From Sciscionella sediminilitoris (GTDB lineage Bacteria; Actinomycetota; Actinomycetes; Mycobacteriales; Pseudonocardiaceae), in NCBI RefSeq assembly GCF_000737195.2, contig NZ_JALM01000074.1:1-64000 (forward strand): a stretch of DNA of 64,000 nucleotides. Direction: 5' to 3'. Made by a program: the position numbers and the translations under genes. The notes beneath the pieces were generated by a model. That model ran no database searches and had not been told where the DNA came from. It worked only from the letters and a program-made list of their open reading frames with translations. Positions 17,573 to 25,351 of this stretch are shown here, in pieces. The stretch's first letter is position 1; each line of letters begins with the position of its first letter.

Positions 17573-17599
17573 TGCCCCACCTCTTCCGATAACCGCGTG

Positions 17600-17630
17600 T
17601 CTACGCTGTTGACTATCGAAATGTCTACCA
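17600..17630 (-). promoter_or_regulatory. TetR gene promoter with shared operator motif
   Basis: Read on the minus strand, TGGTAGACA - five bases - ATAGTCA (17630-17610) matches the motif at 15594-15614. A second GTAGACA lies at 17606-17600. TAGACA - 18 bp - TAGACA could serve as a weak -35/-10 pair with the ATAGTCA element in the spacer, which fits autorepression. Confidence 0.5.
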
Positions 17631-17753
17631 CAGTCACCACCGGGAGACACGGCCGAAACGGTTCCGGCCGCACGACCCGGTTCCCGCATCACCTGCACCG
17701 GGGAGGATCACCGGCATCATCGCGCGGCCCCACGGGCACTATGCTCGGCTGCC

Positions 17754-18182
17754 ATGAGTGCTGACTGCCTGTTCTGCGGCGTCGTGACCGGCGATGTCCC
17801 GCATGCGCGAGTGACCGAGGACGACTCGACCTACGCCTTCATGGACCGCAATCCCGGTACCGACGGGCACCTGCTGGTCATCCCCAAGCGGCACAGCAAG
17901 GACCTGCTCGAGATCGCCGCCGAGGACCTGACCGCCGTCACGCTCACCGCGCAGCGGATCGCCAAGGCCGTGATCGGCACGTTCGGCGCGGACGGGGTGA
18001 ACCTGATCAACTGCTGCGGCACCGAGGCCTGGCAGAGCGTGTTCCACTTCCACCTGCACGTGATCCCGCGCTACACCGATACGGAGCGGGATCCGCTGGT
18101 GCCGCCGTGGAAACCCGGGGTGCCCGGCGACATGGAGGCGATCACCGCCCGCAGCGTCCAGCTCTCCGCCGCCCTGAACTGA
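17754..18182 (+). CDS. HIT family protein (histidine triad nucleotide hydrolase)
   Basis: This 142-residue protein has the full triad motif H-F-H-L-H-V-I at the VFHFHLHVIPRY segment; the middle His is the catalytic nucleophile in HINT-type enzymes that hydrolyse adenosine 5'-phosphoramidates or dinucleoside polyphosphates. C-L-F-C at residues 5-8 is the Cys pair common in bacterial HIT proteins with a structural zinc site. MDRNPGTDGHLLVIPKRHSKD is the standard first half. No Shine-Dalgarno is seen; TATGCT at 17740 would put transcription start almost at the ATG. Confidence 0.93.
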   Translation: MSADCLFCGVVTGDVPHARVTEDDSTYAFMDRNPGTDGHLLVIPKRHSKDLLEIAAEDLTAVTLTAQRIAKAVIGTFGADGVNLINCCGTEAWQSVFHFHLHVIPRYTDTERDPLVPPWKPGVPGDMEAITARSVQLSAALN

Positions 18183-18195
18183 GCGGCCCGCCCGT

Positions 18196-18609
18196 TCAGA
18201 ACTGTTCGTCCGGGCTCCGGTGGAACGGGTACAGCCGGAATCCCGGCTTCTCGAACATCGGAAACGTCCGGTAGAAGTCGACCGCGTGGTCCTCGCTCAG
18301 CAGGTCCACGCGCTCGGCACCCGCCAGGCCCAGCGCCGCGCGCACCAGGGCACGACCGATGCCCGCACCACGGCGCGCGGCATCCACCGCCATCGTGGCG
18401 AGGTACGCCTGCAGTTCGCCGTCGCTGAACAGTTCCGCGAAGCCGAGGACATTTCCGTCCTCGACCGCCACCACCGTGGTCACCCCCGGCGCCGTGAGGA
18501 TACGCAGGGCACGCTCCGGATCCGCCGGGAACGACGGCCATTCCTCGGCGATACACAGCCGGAGCACCCCCTCGAGGTGTTCCGGGGCGAACCGAACGCA
18601 CTCGACCAT
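18196..18609 (-). CDS. GNAT family N-acetyltransferase (small)
   Basis: Starting at the ATG at 18609 the protein has 137 residues (18633 is an alternative; neither has a clear ribosome site). AVDAARRGAGIGRALVRAAL is the acetyl-CoA pyrophosphate-binding loop (R-R-x-G-x-G). AERVDLLSEDHAVDFYRTFPMFEKPGFRLYPF fits the C-terminal half of the fold. Substrate unknown. It is convergent with the HIT gene, 13 bases apart, and divergent from the membrane-protein gene at 18730. Confidence 0.82.
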   Translation of the reverse strand: MVECVRFAPEHLEGVLRLCIAEEWPSFPADPERALRILTAPGVTTVVAVEDGNVLGFAELFSDGELQAYLATMAVDAARRGAGIGRALVRAALGLAGAERVDLLSEDHAVDFYRTFPMFEKPGFRLYPFHRSPDEQF

Positions 18610-18661
18610 GACCGCATGGTCGCACGGAAGCATGGCCGGACGGCAGGCGATTCCGCCGACT

Positions 18662-18720
18662 CTCGACTACTTGCCCAATCGGAAAACAGTGACTATATTC
18701 CATGTAGGCAAGTAGTCGAG
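18662..18720 (+). promoter_or_regulatory. Promoter enclosed by a perfect 14-bp inverted repeat
   Basis: CTCGACTACTTGCC (18662-18675) and its exact reverse complement GGCAAGTAGTCGAG (18707-18720) flank a 31-base stretch. Within it lies a strong promoter, TTGCCC (18671-18676), 17 bp, TATATT (18694-18699). The left arm covers the -35 box and the right arm covers the expected start site. This looks like a paired operator for the regulator encoded in the same operon. Confidence 0.7.
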
Positions 18721-18729
18721 GGAGCTGTG

Positions 18730-19221
18730 ATGGACGAACGACAGGCGGCGGAAGCCTTGGCGATCGCCGAGGCGCAACAGGATCGTGCCCAGCGGGCGGC
18801 CCGCCTGCCCTGGTGGGTGTACGCGGCGATGTTCGTACTCGCCGTGGCGGGCGGGGCCAGCAATGATTTCGTGAGCGTGAACGGCAGCAAGCTGATCGCG
18901 GTCTTCGTGCTGGCGGCACTCGTCGTGGTACTGGTGGCCGGGTTCATCCTCCGATCGGCCCCGTTGAGCCGGATTCGCGGTGTCGAATCGCGAAAATCGT
19001 TACTGCCAAGGGTTTTCGGACTGGCGGTGTTCGCCGATGCCGCCGTCACATGGCTGCTTCTCCGCTATGGCACGGGTTTCGCGCACACGATCGCGAACAC
19101 GGTTGGCCTTCCCGGCTATCCGAACACGGTGATCGGGGTGTTGTGCGGAGTGGTGTTCACCGCGCTGTTCGCACTCGGGCAGTCGCTGCGCACACGGTCC
19201 GCGCGACCGGCGGCCCGATGA
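18730..19221 (+). CDS. Small integral membrane protein of unknown function
   Basis: The ATG at 18730 (a GTG three bases earlier is equally possible) follows GAGGGAGC and gives 163 residues. After a short charged N-terminus there are four hydrophobic segments, at about residues 26-43, 52-71, 93-110 and 130-152. I do not recognise the family. Such proteins are often encoded just before a small winged-helix regulator, as here (ATGA overlap), and may be its signal partner or target. The promoter lies inside the inverted repeat at 18662-18720. Confidence 0.75.
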   Translation: MDERQAAEALAIAEAQQDRAQRAARLPWWVYAAMFVLAVAGGASNDFVSVNGSKLIAVFVLAALVVVLVAGFILRSAPLSRIRGVESRKSLLPRVFGLAVFADAAVTWLLLRYGTGFAHTIANTVGLPGYPNTVIGVLCGVVFTALFALGQSLRTRSARPAAR

Positions 19222-19568
19222 CGGCCTCCCCCGGACGGACACCGGGACTGGACCGTCTGCTCTCGGATCCGACCCGGCTGGCGATCATGTCGGTGCTCGG
19301 TTCGGTGGACTGGTGCGATTTCGCCTTCCTGCGGGACTCCGTTTCGCTATCGGATTCCGCGCTGTCCAAGCAGTTGACCACGCTCAAGAACGACGGACAG
19401 GTCGAGCAGCGCCGCACGTATTTCGGCCGGGTGCCCAAGACCACGGTCCGGTCCACCGAGGAAGGACGCGCCCGGTTCCTCCGGCATGTCGAGGCACTGC
19501 GCACGATCGCGGAACAGACACCGCGGCCCGTATCACGGGGCGACTCCTCGCCGCACGGGGAGAACTGA
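19218..19568 (+). CDS. Winged-helix transcriptional regulator (ArsR/MarR-like, HTH_34 type)
   Basis: This 116-residue protein overlaps the membrane-protein stop (ATGA). LLSDPTRLAIMSVLGSVDWCDFAFLRDSVSLSDSALSKQLTTL (described in parts) has the layout of a winged helix with recognition helix SDSALSKQLTTLKNDG, followed by the wing QRRTYFGRVPKTTVRSTEEG. This is the small dimeric regulator type usually found with a membrane partner. It probably binds the inverted repeat before the operon; this is inference from operon structure. Confidence 0.85.
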   Translation: MTASPGRTPGLDRLLSDPTRLAIMSVLGSVDWCDFAFLRDSVSLSDSALSKQLTTLKNDGQVEQRRTYFGRVPKTTVRSTEEGRARFLRHVEALRTIAEQTPRPVSRGDSSPHGEN

Positions 19569-19579
19569 CCGGCCGGTCA
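19566..19579. repeat. 14-bp perfect palindrome at regulator stop
   Basis: TGACCGGCCGGTCA is a perfect palindrome that includes the stop codon of the winged-helix gene and lies 76 bases before the formate/nitrite channel gene. It has no loop, so it is a poor terminator; it may be an operator for the next gene or chance in GC-rich DNA. Confidence 0.3.
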
Positions 19580-19655
19580 TCGCGGTGTGATCGGCCGGTA
19601 ACACCGGGCAGGTTCGCTGGGCCCGATCCAGGAATCCAGCGAAGGAGTCGAGCCG

Positions 19656-20495
19656 ATGCCCTTGTCCATCGCCGAAGGCCTGCACGCGCAGGCACTGGCA
19701 GCCGAATCGAAGGTGGCGTCGTTACGCAGCCCGGGCCGTTATCTCGTCTCGGCCATGCTGGCCGGGGCCTATATCGGCGTGGCCGTCGTGCTGATGTGCA
19801 CCGCGGCCGGGGCGCTCAACGCGGCACACTCCCCCTGGACCAAACTCGTGCAGGGCCTCGTGTTCGGCGTCGCGCTGACCCTCGTCGTGTTCGCCGGGGC
19901 CGAACTGTCCACCGGGAACATGATGACCATGGTGCAGGGCATCTCCGGGCGCCGCACCTCGGTTCCCGCCGGGATCGCCGTGATCCTGTTCGCCTTCCTC
20001 GGAAACCTGATCGGATCGGTCCTGTTCGCCTGGCTCGTGCACGCCAGCGGTGTGCTCACCGCAGGCGGGACCACCTCGGCCGCGATGCTCGCCGGACTGG
20101 TGAAGGCGAAAGCGGCCGAATCGGCCGGAGCGCTGTTCCTGCGTGGCGTGCTGTGCAACTTCCTCGTCTGCCTCGCCGTGTGGACCGCCGCACGCACCCG
20201 GTCCGACGGGGCGAAACTCGCGTTGATCTTCTGGTGCCTGCTCGCGTTCATCACCTCTGGGTTCGAACACGTCGTCGCGAACATGACCGTGTTCTCCCTC
20301 GGGATGTTCGACGGGGCGAACGGGGCCACCCTCGGCACGTTCGCGAACAACCTGCTGTTCGTCGGCCTCGGCAACCTCGTGGGCGGCGGACTGCTCGTCG
20401 GTGCGAGCTACGGCCTGCTCGGTACGGAGAAAGGCCCGCGGCAGGACCGGACGGCTGCCGAGTTACCGGAAAAACACCGCGCGGCGGTCAGCTGA
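19656..20495 (+). CDS. nirC: Formate/nitrite transporter (FNT family channel)
   Basis: This 279-residue protein has six hydrophobic segments and FNT signatures: AGAYIGVAVVLM near residue 36, FAGAELSTGNMM near 88 and, near the centre, SGFEHVVANM, which carries the pore His conserved in the family. FNT pentamers pass formate, nitrite or hydrosulfide across the membrane with protons. The ribosome site AAGGAG lies 10 bases upstream. No nitrite reductase or formate-lyase gene is nearby; the formate dehydrogenase at 29885 is the only linked candidate partner. The nirC symbol is tentative because focA-like function is equally possible. Confidence 0.88.
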   Translation: MPLSIAEGLHAQALAAESKVASLRSPGRYLVSAMLAGAYIGVAVVLMCTAAGALNAAHSPWTKLVQGLVFGVALTLVVFAGAELSTGNMMTMVQGISGRRTSVPAGIAVILFAFLGNLIGSVLFAWLVHASGVLTAGGTTSAAMLAGLVKAKAAESAGALFLRGVLCNFLVCLAVWTAARTRSDGAKLALIFWCLLAFITSGFEHVVANMTVFSLGMFDGANGATLGTFANNLLFVGLGNLVGGGLLVGASYGLLGTEKGPRQDRTAAELPEKHRAAVS

Positions 20496-21621
20496 CCGCC
20501 GCACCGAGCAGCTTCGCGAGCCGGTTGTGGGGCAGCGCGGGGATCCGGTGACCATCGCGGCCGGTCATCTCGGCATTCGCGATCAGCGCGTTCAGCACGG
20601 CTTCCTCGGTCGCCTGCACGGTCGCGGTGTAGAACGGATCCACGCTCCCCCACGGGATGAAGCGCAGCTGTTCGTAGGCCGCGGTACCGGTCATGCTGCT
20701 GGTGAGGGTACCGGGATTGGCGGTGGAGAAGGCGAGGAACAGGTCTCCGGAGAAGTGCCCGCCGGAGGTTCCGGTGCGTGCGAGGCCGAGCGGGATCCGC
20801 CTGGCGAGCGCGGTGCACTGTCCGGGAAGCAGTGGCGCGTCGGTGGCCAGGATGACGATGACCGAACCGGCCCCCGGGGTGGCGAGCCATTCGTTGTCTT
20901 CCATGGGGTTGTCGTCGAGCAGCCGGCTCCCGACGGGGGTTCCGGCGACGGTGAGTTCGCGGCGGGCGCCGAAGTTGGCCTGCACGAACACGCCGAGGGT
21001 GTAGCTGTCGCCGTGGTGGCGAACGGTACGGGAGGCGGTTCCGCTGCCGCCTTTGAAGCCGTAGCAACACATTCCGGTCCCGCCGCCGACGGATCCCTCG
21101 GCGAAGGGGCCGGTTGCGGCGGATGCGATGGCCTCGGCGACGTGTTCGGTCCGCACGTGGGCGCCGTTGATGTCGTTGAGGTAGCCGTCCCAGGTCTCGG
21201 CGACGACGGGAAGCAGCCATTCCCGGGCGATCCCGGGATGCTCGCGCGCCACCCAGTCGATGACACCCCGGTGCACGGTCCCCACGGCGTGCGTGTTGGT
21301 GAGGGTGACCGGCAGGGTCAGTGATCCGGTTTCGTCGATCCACGCGGTCCCGGTCATCTCGCCGTTGCCGTTGAGCGAGTACCGGCCCGCGGCACACGGG
21401 GTGCCGACCTGGTCCCGGCCGCGCGGCAGGATGGCGGTCACCCCGGTGCGCACCGGCCCCGAACCGGGCACCAGCGGGCCTTCCCCCTCGACCAGGGTGC
21501 GGTAGCCGAGCTCGACCCCGGGAACATCGGTGATGGCGTTCCACGTTCCCGGCTCGCCGTCCAACCGGATATCGAGCGCGCGGGCCCTCGGATTCCCGTC
21601 CGGCGTGCGAGTCCGCGTCAT
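20488..21621 (-). CDS. P1 family peptidase (DmpA/beta-peptidyl aminopeptidase-like)
   Basis: This 377-residue N-terminal-nucleophile enzyme belongs to the DmpA/BapA family, which self-cleaves before a Ser and then acts as an aminopeptidase, amidase or esterase on D-amino or beta-amino acid derivatives. ITDVPGVELGYRTL and VGGGTGMCCYGFKGGSGTASR are family motifs. The processing site is in LGLARTGTSGGHFSGDLFLAFSTAN, with candidate nucleophile Ser291. The residue before it is Phe, where the best known members have Gly or Asn. It forms a two-gene operon with the upstream TetR (stop and start share one base, TAATG) and overlaps nirC by eight bases at its 3' end. Confidence 0.88.
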   Translation of the reverse strand: MTRTRTPDGNPRARALDIRLDGEPGTWNAITDVPGVELGYRTLVEGEGPLVPGSGPVRTGVTAILPRGRDQVGTPCAAGRYSLNGNGEMTGTAWIDETGSLTLPVTLTNTHAVGTVHRGVIDWVAREHPGIAREWLLPVVAETWDGYLNDINGAHVRTEHVAEAIASAATGPFAEGSVGGGTGMCCYGFKGGSGTASRTVRHHGDSYTLGVFVQANFGARRELTVAGTPVGSRLLDDNPMEDNEWLATPGAGSVIVILATDAPLLPGQCTALARRIPLGLARTGTSGGHFSGDLFLAFSTANPGTLTSSMTGTAAYEQLRFIPWGSVDPFYTATVQATEEAVLNALIANAEMTGRDGHRIPALPHNRLAKLLGAAVS

Positions 21622-22259
21622 TACCGGTCACCTTTCTCGTGGGATACCCGTTCGGGGAACAGCTCCGCGCATCCGGTGGCATCCCGCGCATAGGACAGGA
21701 TCAGGCCGAAGGCCCGTTCCGGGCTGACGGCGGCGTTGCGCGAGAAGATCTCCAGGCCGTACCCGTTCTCCAGGCAGACGAGGTTCGCCGCGATGTCCTT
21801 GGCGGAGCCGCTGCGCGCGAAATACCCTTGCACCCGCCCGATTTCCAGGATCGCGGTGTACATCATCGCCTGCCGCTCGAACAGGCTCTCCGAGACCACC
21901 GCGTGCACCGGATCCTGCCTCCCGGTCGCGGTGAACTCGTAGAGCACGCTGACCAGTTCGTCATCGGCGCTCCACGGGATCCCGCCACGGGCGACGGCGA
22001 CCAGCTTGTCACGTGCGTCCTCGAAGGTCTCGGCCAATTCGATCCTGTTGGTACAGAACCGTTCCACCGCCTGCCGGTAGACCTCCTGCAGCAGCTCCGC
22101 GAGATCGGGAAAGTGATAGTGCACCGAGCCGCGAACCACTCCGGCCTGTTCCGCGACATCGGCGACGCGCAGCCCGGAAAGACCGCGCCGGCCGATCGCT
22201 CGCGTCGCGGCGCTGACCAGTTGCTCGCGGCGCACCGGTTTGTTGCTCGGACGCGCCAT
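21621..22259 (-). CDS. TetR family transcriptional regulator
   Basis: The ATG at 22259 gives 212 residues (22268 is an alternative). Helix-turn-helix: REQLVSAATRAIGRRGLSGLRVADVAEQAG and VVRGSVHYHFPDLAELL, the typical TetR_N domain. The C-terminal domain resembles regulators such as BetI-like proteins (FLARARDKL-type segment ETFEDARDKLVAVA) but specificity is unknown. It precedes the P1 peptidase gene and is divergent from the APC permease; TATTGACAC half-sites between them are probable operators. Confidence 0.87.
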   Translation of the reverse strand: MARPSNKPVRREQLVSAATRAIGRRGLSGLRVADVAEQAGVVRGSVHYHFPDLAELLQEVYRQAVERFCTNRIELAETFEDARDKLVAVARGGIPWSADDELVSVLYEFTATGRQDPVHAVVSESLFERQAMMYTAILEIGRVQGYFARSGSAKDIAANLVCLENGYGLEIFSRNAAVSPERAFGLILSYARDATGCAELFPERVSHEKGDR

Positions 22260-22280
22260 GCCGATCATCGTCTGACATCG

Positions 22281-22354
22281 GTGCCAATAAAGTCAAGGAT
22301 CACCGTTCAGTATTGACACGATGTGCTTCTGAGGTTTTGACTCTTGTGTCAATA
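22281..22354. promoter_or_regulatory. TATTGRCAC half-sites between TetR and APC permease genes
   Basis: Three copies of one half-site occur: GTGCCAATA (22281-22289), TATTGACAC (22311-22319) and GTGTCAATA (22346-22354). The last two are perfect 9-bp inverted repeats with a 26-base spacer; the first is a one-mismatch copy. They lie between the divergent starts and probably bind the TetR protein at 21621. Confidence 0.55.
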
Positions 22355-22385
22355 AACTCCCCGCACACACCACGGAGGTGTCGTG

Positions 22386-23795
22386 ATGGCCGAGCAATCC
22401 ACCAGCGTCACCGGGACCGGGGCCTACCGGCAGGACCTCGCCCGCTCGCTGACCTTCAAAGAGAACATGCTGATCACTCTGTCCTCGGTGACCCCCGCCT
22501 CCAGCGTGTTCATCATCGTTCCCTCGGTGATCAAGGGGGTCGGCGGAGCCGCGGCCGTCGTGTTCCTCATCGCCGCGGTCGTCGGCATCCTGGTCGCGTT
22601 CTGCTATGCCGAGCTCTCCAGCGCGTTCCCGATCACCGGCGGGGAGTACGCCTTCGTGGCGCGCACGGTCGGCAAGTCCACCGGTTTCGCGCTCTATGTG
22701 CTCACCTTCGTGACCGGAATCCTGATCATCGGGGTGATCTCCGCGGGTACCGGTGACTATCTCGGCGCCGCATGGCCCGCGCTGAGCGGACGATGGATCG
22801 GTGTGGTCGTCATCCTGGTCACCGGGGCGATCGCGGTGCTCGGCATCCGCACCAACGCGATCGTGACCGGTACCTTCCTCGTGCTCGAACTACTCGCCCT
22901 CGCGGTGCTCGCGGTGCTGGGATTCGCCAACGCGCACCAGCCGATCGCCACGCTCTGGACCGCGCAGACGGCCGCACCCAACGGCACCCTGACCGCGGCC
23001 GCGGCCGGGGTGGTCGTGTCCTTCACCGCGACCGCCATCTTCGCCTACAACGGCTACGGAACCGCCGTCTACTACGCCGAGGAGACCAAGCAGGCGAGCA
23101 AGACCATCGGCAAGACGATCCTGTGGTCGCTGGCCATCACCGTCGCCGCGGAACTCATCCCGCTGATCGCGGTGCTGCTCGGTGCGCCGGACACCAAGGA
23201 CCTGATCTCCGCCGATGCCCCGATGAACTACTTCCTGCTCGCCAGGGGCGGCAGCGCGCTCAACATCGCGGTCAGCCTCGGCATCGCGCTCGCCGTGATC
23301 AACGCGGTCATCGCGATCATGCTGCAGATCGGCAGGCTGCTCTACTCCGCGGCACGCGATCGCTCCCTGCCCGACCGGGTCGGCACGCCACTGTCCCGGA
23401 TCCACCCACGACTGCGCACGCCACTCACCGCGACGATCACCGTCACCGTGATCGCCGCACTCGTGTACTGGTTCGTGCCGTTTCCCGTGCTGCTGCTTGG
23501 CTCCGGGGCGAGCCTCGTGGTCACCTACATCCTGGTCGGCCTCGGCGCGTTCACCGGGCGGGTGCGTGGACGGACCACGAAGGCGCCCTATCGGATGCCA
23601 CTGTGGCCGGTCCCGCCACTGCTGCTGCTCGCCGCGATGGTCGTCGTGGTGTACGAGAACCTGTTGACCGACTGGGTTCCGGTCGCCATCGCGCTCGGTA
23701 TCTTCGCGATCGGTTACGTGTACTACTACGGCTACATCCACCCGCGCCGCGGCGACCGATGGACCCTGCCCGATCCGGTCGACGAACAGGACTGA
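22386..23795 (+). CDS. APC family amino acid/polyamine permease
   Basis: The ATG at 22386 has GGAGGTG six bases upstream and gives 469 residues. Twelve hydrophobic segments are expected; the first part SLTFKENMLITLSSVTPASSVFIIVPSVI and EYAFVARTVGKSTGFALYV match APC transporters, which import amino acids or amines by proton symport. The pairing with a divergent P1 peptidase suggests the substrate may be an amino-acid derivative handled by that enzyme, or its product. This is inference; other amines are possible. Confidence 0.88.
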   Translation: MAEQSTSVTGTGAYRQDLARSLTFKENMLITLSSVTPASSVFIIVPSVIKGVGGAAAVVFLIAAVVGILVAFCYAELSSAFPITGGEYAFVARTVGKSTGFALYVLTFVTGILIIGVISAGTGDYLGAAWPALSGRWIGVVVILVTGAIAVLGIRTNAIVTGTFLVLELLALAVLAVLGFANAHQPIATLWTAQTAAPNGTLTAAAAGVVVSFTATAIFAYNGYGTAVYYAEETKQASKTIGKTILWSLAITVAAELIPLIAVLLGAPDTKDLISADAPMNYFLLARGGSALNIAVSLGIALAVINAVIAIMLQIGRLLYSAARDRSLPDRVGTPLSRIHPRLRTPLTATITVTVIAALVYWFVPFPVLLLGSGASLVVTYILVGLGAFTGRVRGRTTKAPYRMPLWPVPPLLLLAAMVVVVYENLLTDWVPVAIALGIFAIGYVYYYGYIHPRRGDRWTLPDPVDEQD

Positions 23796-23799
23796 ACGC

Positions 23800-24297
23800 T
23801 CAGGCCAGTTTCGTGGTCACCGGGGTCGGGTTCCTGGTGAGGTCCAGCACCGGGCAGTGTTCGTCGACCTGACGGCGCAATTCCTCGTACCGCTCCGGTT
23901 CGGCGGGCCCCTCCAGTTCGACGCGTACCTGAATATCGGAGAATCCGGGACGGGTGGAATCGGTGAATCCGAAAAAACCGTGCAGGTCGATATCACCGTC
24001 CACGGTCACCGTGATGGAATCGATCGGAATTCCGAGTTTGGCCGCCCAGAACTGGTAGGTGATGACCTGGCAGGAACCGAGTGCGGCGAGGGCGTACTCC
24101 ACCGGGTTCGCCGCACTGTCGGTGCCGCCGAGCGTGGCGGGTTCGTCCACTCCGAAGGCATGGCCGCGGGCACGCACGTCGACGGCGGTCCGGGTTCCGG
24201 CGCGCAGTTCGTGCGTCACGCTGAAATGGGCGGCCGCGGCACCGGCATCCCGCGTCACGGCTTCTTTGGTCGCATCGATAACTTCGGTCAAGGACAT
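23800..24297 (-). CDS. OsmC family protein (peroxiredoxin-like)
   Basis: The ATG at 24297 follows GGGAGC and gives 165 residues; a longer start at 24336 exists. The family reduces organic peroxides through two cysteines. They are present here in ALAALGSCQVITYQFW and VDEHCPVLDL, the usual spacing of OsmC/YhfA-like members. TVDGDIDLHGFFGFTDSTRPGF lies between. It is convergent with the APC permease, four bases apart. Confidence 0.88.
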   Translation of the reverse strand: MSLTEVIDATKEAVTRDAGAAAAHFSVTHELRAGTRTAVDVRARGHAFGVDEPATLGGTDSAANPVEYALAALGSCQVITYQFWAAKLGIPIDSITVTVDGDIDLHGFFGFTDSTRPGFSDIQVRVELEGPAEPERYEELRRQVDEHCPVLDLTRNPTPVTTKLA

Positions 24298-24640
24298 TTT
24301 CTGCTCCCGCGTCAATGGCACGATTTCGTTCGGCACACCATGCTGGGAAACGGCTCGCGGAACAATTGTTCCCGGATGCTGAAACTCCCCGGTGCAACGG
24401 GGACGCCTTGCGGATGGCGATGCGCTCGCCCGGATCCCGGAACGGCCCGGATGTGAGCAACCGCCCCGCTGCGGTCTCGGCGTATTTCACGTGCGGGCCC
24501 CTCATCGGTTCGGTGGTACCCGGGTTCGGTGCGCGCGATCCGGTCTGACCGGGCGGGTCCGCGAACCCCCGGACACCGGTGCACCGGCCCCGTTGCCGCA
24601 CTTCACATTCACCGTGGCATGGCTGAGTACCCTGCTGGCC
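24298..24640. other. Intergenic region between OsmC and response-regulator genes
   Basis: I see no convincing gene in these 343 bases; short frames have poor third-position GC. Two palindromes stand out: GGAACAATTGTTCC (24359-24372, perfect, 14 bp), about 60 bases upstream of the OsmC start, and CCGGTGCACCGG (24576-24587, perfect, 12 bp), 53 bases before the response-regulator start. The region must hold both divergent promoters. Confidence 0.6.
24359..24372 (-). promoter_or_regulatory. 14-bp palindrome upstream of osmC-like gene
   Basis: GGAACAATTGTTCC is a perfect palindrome and AT-rich for this genome. It lies upstream of the OsmC-family start and is a candidate operator for a peroxide-responsive regulator (for example a MarR/OhrR-type protein); no such regulator gene is adjacent. 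Confidence 0.4.
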
Positions 24641-25351
24641 GTGGCGAGTTTGCTGATCGTGGAGGACGACGACACCATCGGTGAGGTGTTGCGCTCGAGC
24701 CTGCGCGCGCACGGCCACGAGGTGAGCTGGTCCCTGACGGGAGAAGACGCGCTGCGGGCCGCGGGCGAGCAGGACTTCGAGCTGGTGCTGCTCGACCTCG
24801 GCCTGCCCGGCCTGGACGGGGTCGAGGTGTGCCGCCGGTTGCGGGCACGGCTGCCCTGGTGCGTGCTGGTGATCCTGACCGCGCGGCAGGACGAGATGGA
24901 CGTGGTCGTCGGCCTGGAGGCGGGCGCGGACGATTACCTGACCAAACCGGTTCGGCTCGGGGAACTGCTCGCCAGGGTGCGCGCCCATCTGCGCCGCGGC
25001 GTCTCGCGCACCGAGTCCCAGCAGATGCTCGTGGTCGGGCGGCTGCGGGTGGACACCGCGGCTCGCCGGGTCTGGCTCGGCGATCGCGAGGTCGAGCTGC
25101 GGGTCAAGGAGTTCGACCTGCTCGCCAGGCTGGCCGCGGAACCGGGAGTTGCGGTGAGCAGGGGAACCCTGCTCGCGGATGTGTGGGACGAGCACTGGTT
25201 CGGCTCGACCAAGACCCTGGATGTGCACATCGCCGCGGTGCGCCGCAAACTCGCCGAAGCGGGGGCGGCGCCGCAGATCAGCACACTGCGCGGGCACGGC
25301 TACCGCCTCGAACCGCCATCCGGTGCGGCGGAAGGCGATCCGGGTGCGTAA
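24641..25351 (+). CDS. OmpR/PhoB-family response regulator
   Basis: The GTG at 24641 starts a 236-residue protein directly at the receiver domain (ASLLIVEDDD). The phosphoacceptor is Asp52 in LVLLDLGLPG; the conserved Thr is in VILTARQ and the Lys in DDYLTKPVR. The C-terminal winged helix includes ELRVKEFDLLARLAAEPGVAVSR and STKTLDVHIAAVRRKLAE, ending RGHGYRLEP. It overlaps the sensor kinase gene by eight bases. It may control the following murT-gatD genes or a cell-envelope regulon; the sequence does not decide this. Confidence 0.92.
   Translation: MASLLIVEDDDTIGEVLRSSLRAHGHEVSWSLTGEDALRAAGEQDFELVLLDLGLPGLDGVEVCRRLRARLPWCVLVILTARQDEMDVVVGLEAGADDYLTKPVRLGELLARVRAHLRRGVSRTESQQMLVVGRLRVDTAARRVWLGDREVELRVKEFDLLARLAAEPGVAVSRGTLLADVWDEHWFGSTKTLDVHIAAVRRKLAEAGAAPQISTLRGHGYRLEPPSGAAEGDPGA

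Noticed and set aside
19566-19579. Terminator at TGACCGGCCGGTCA
   Set aside because: The palindrome has no loop or T-run, so it cannot act as a normal intrinsic terminator; an operator or chance is more likely.
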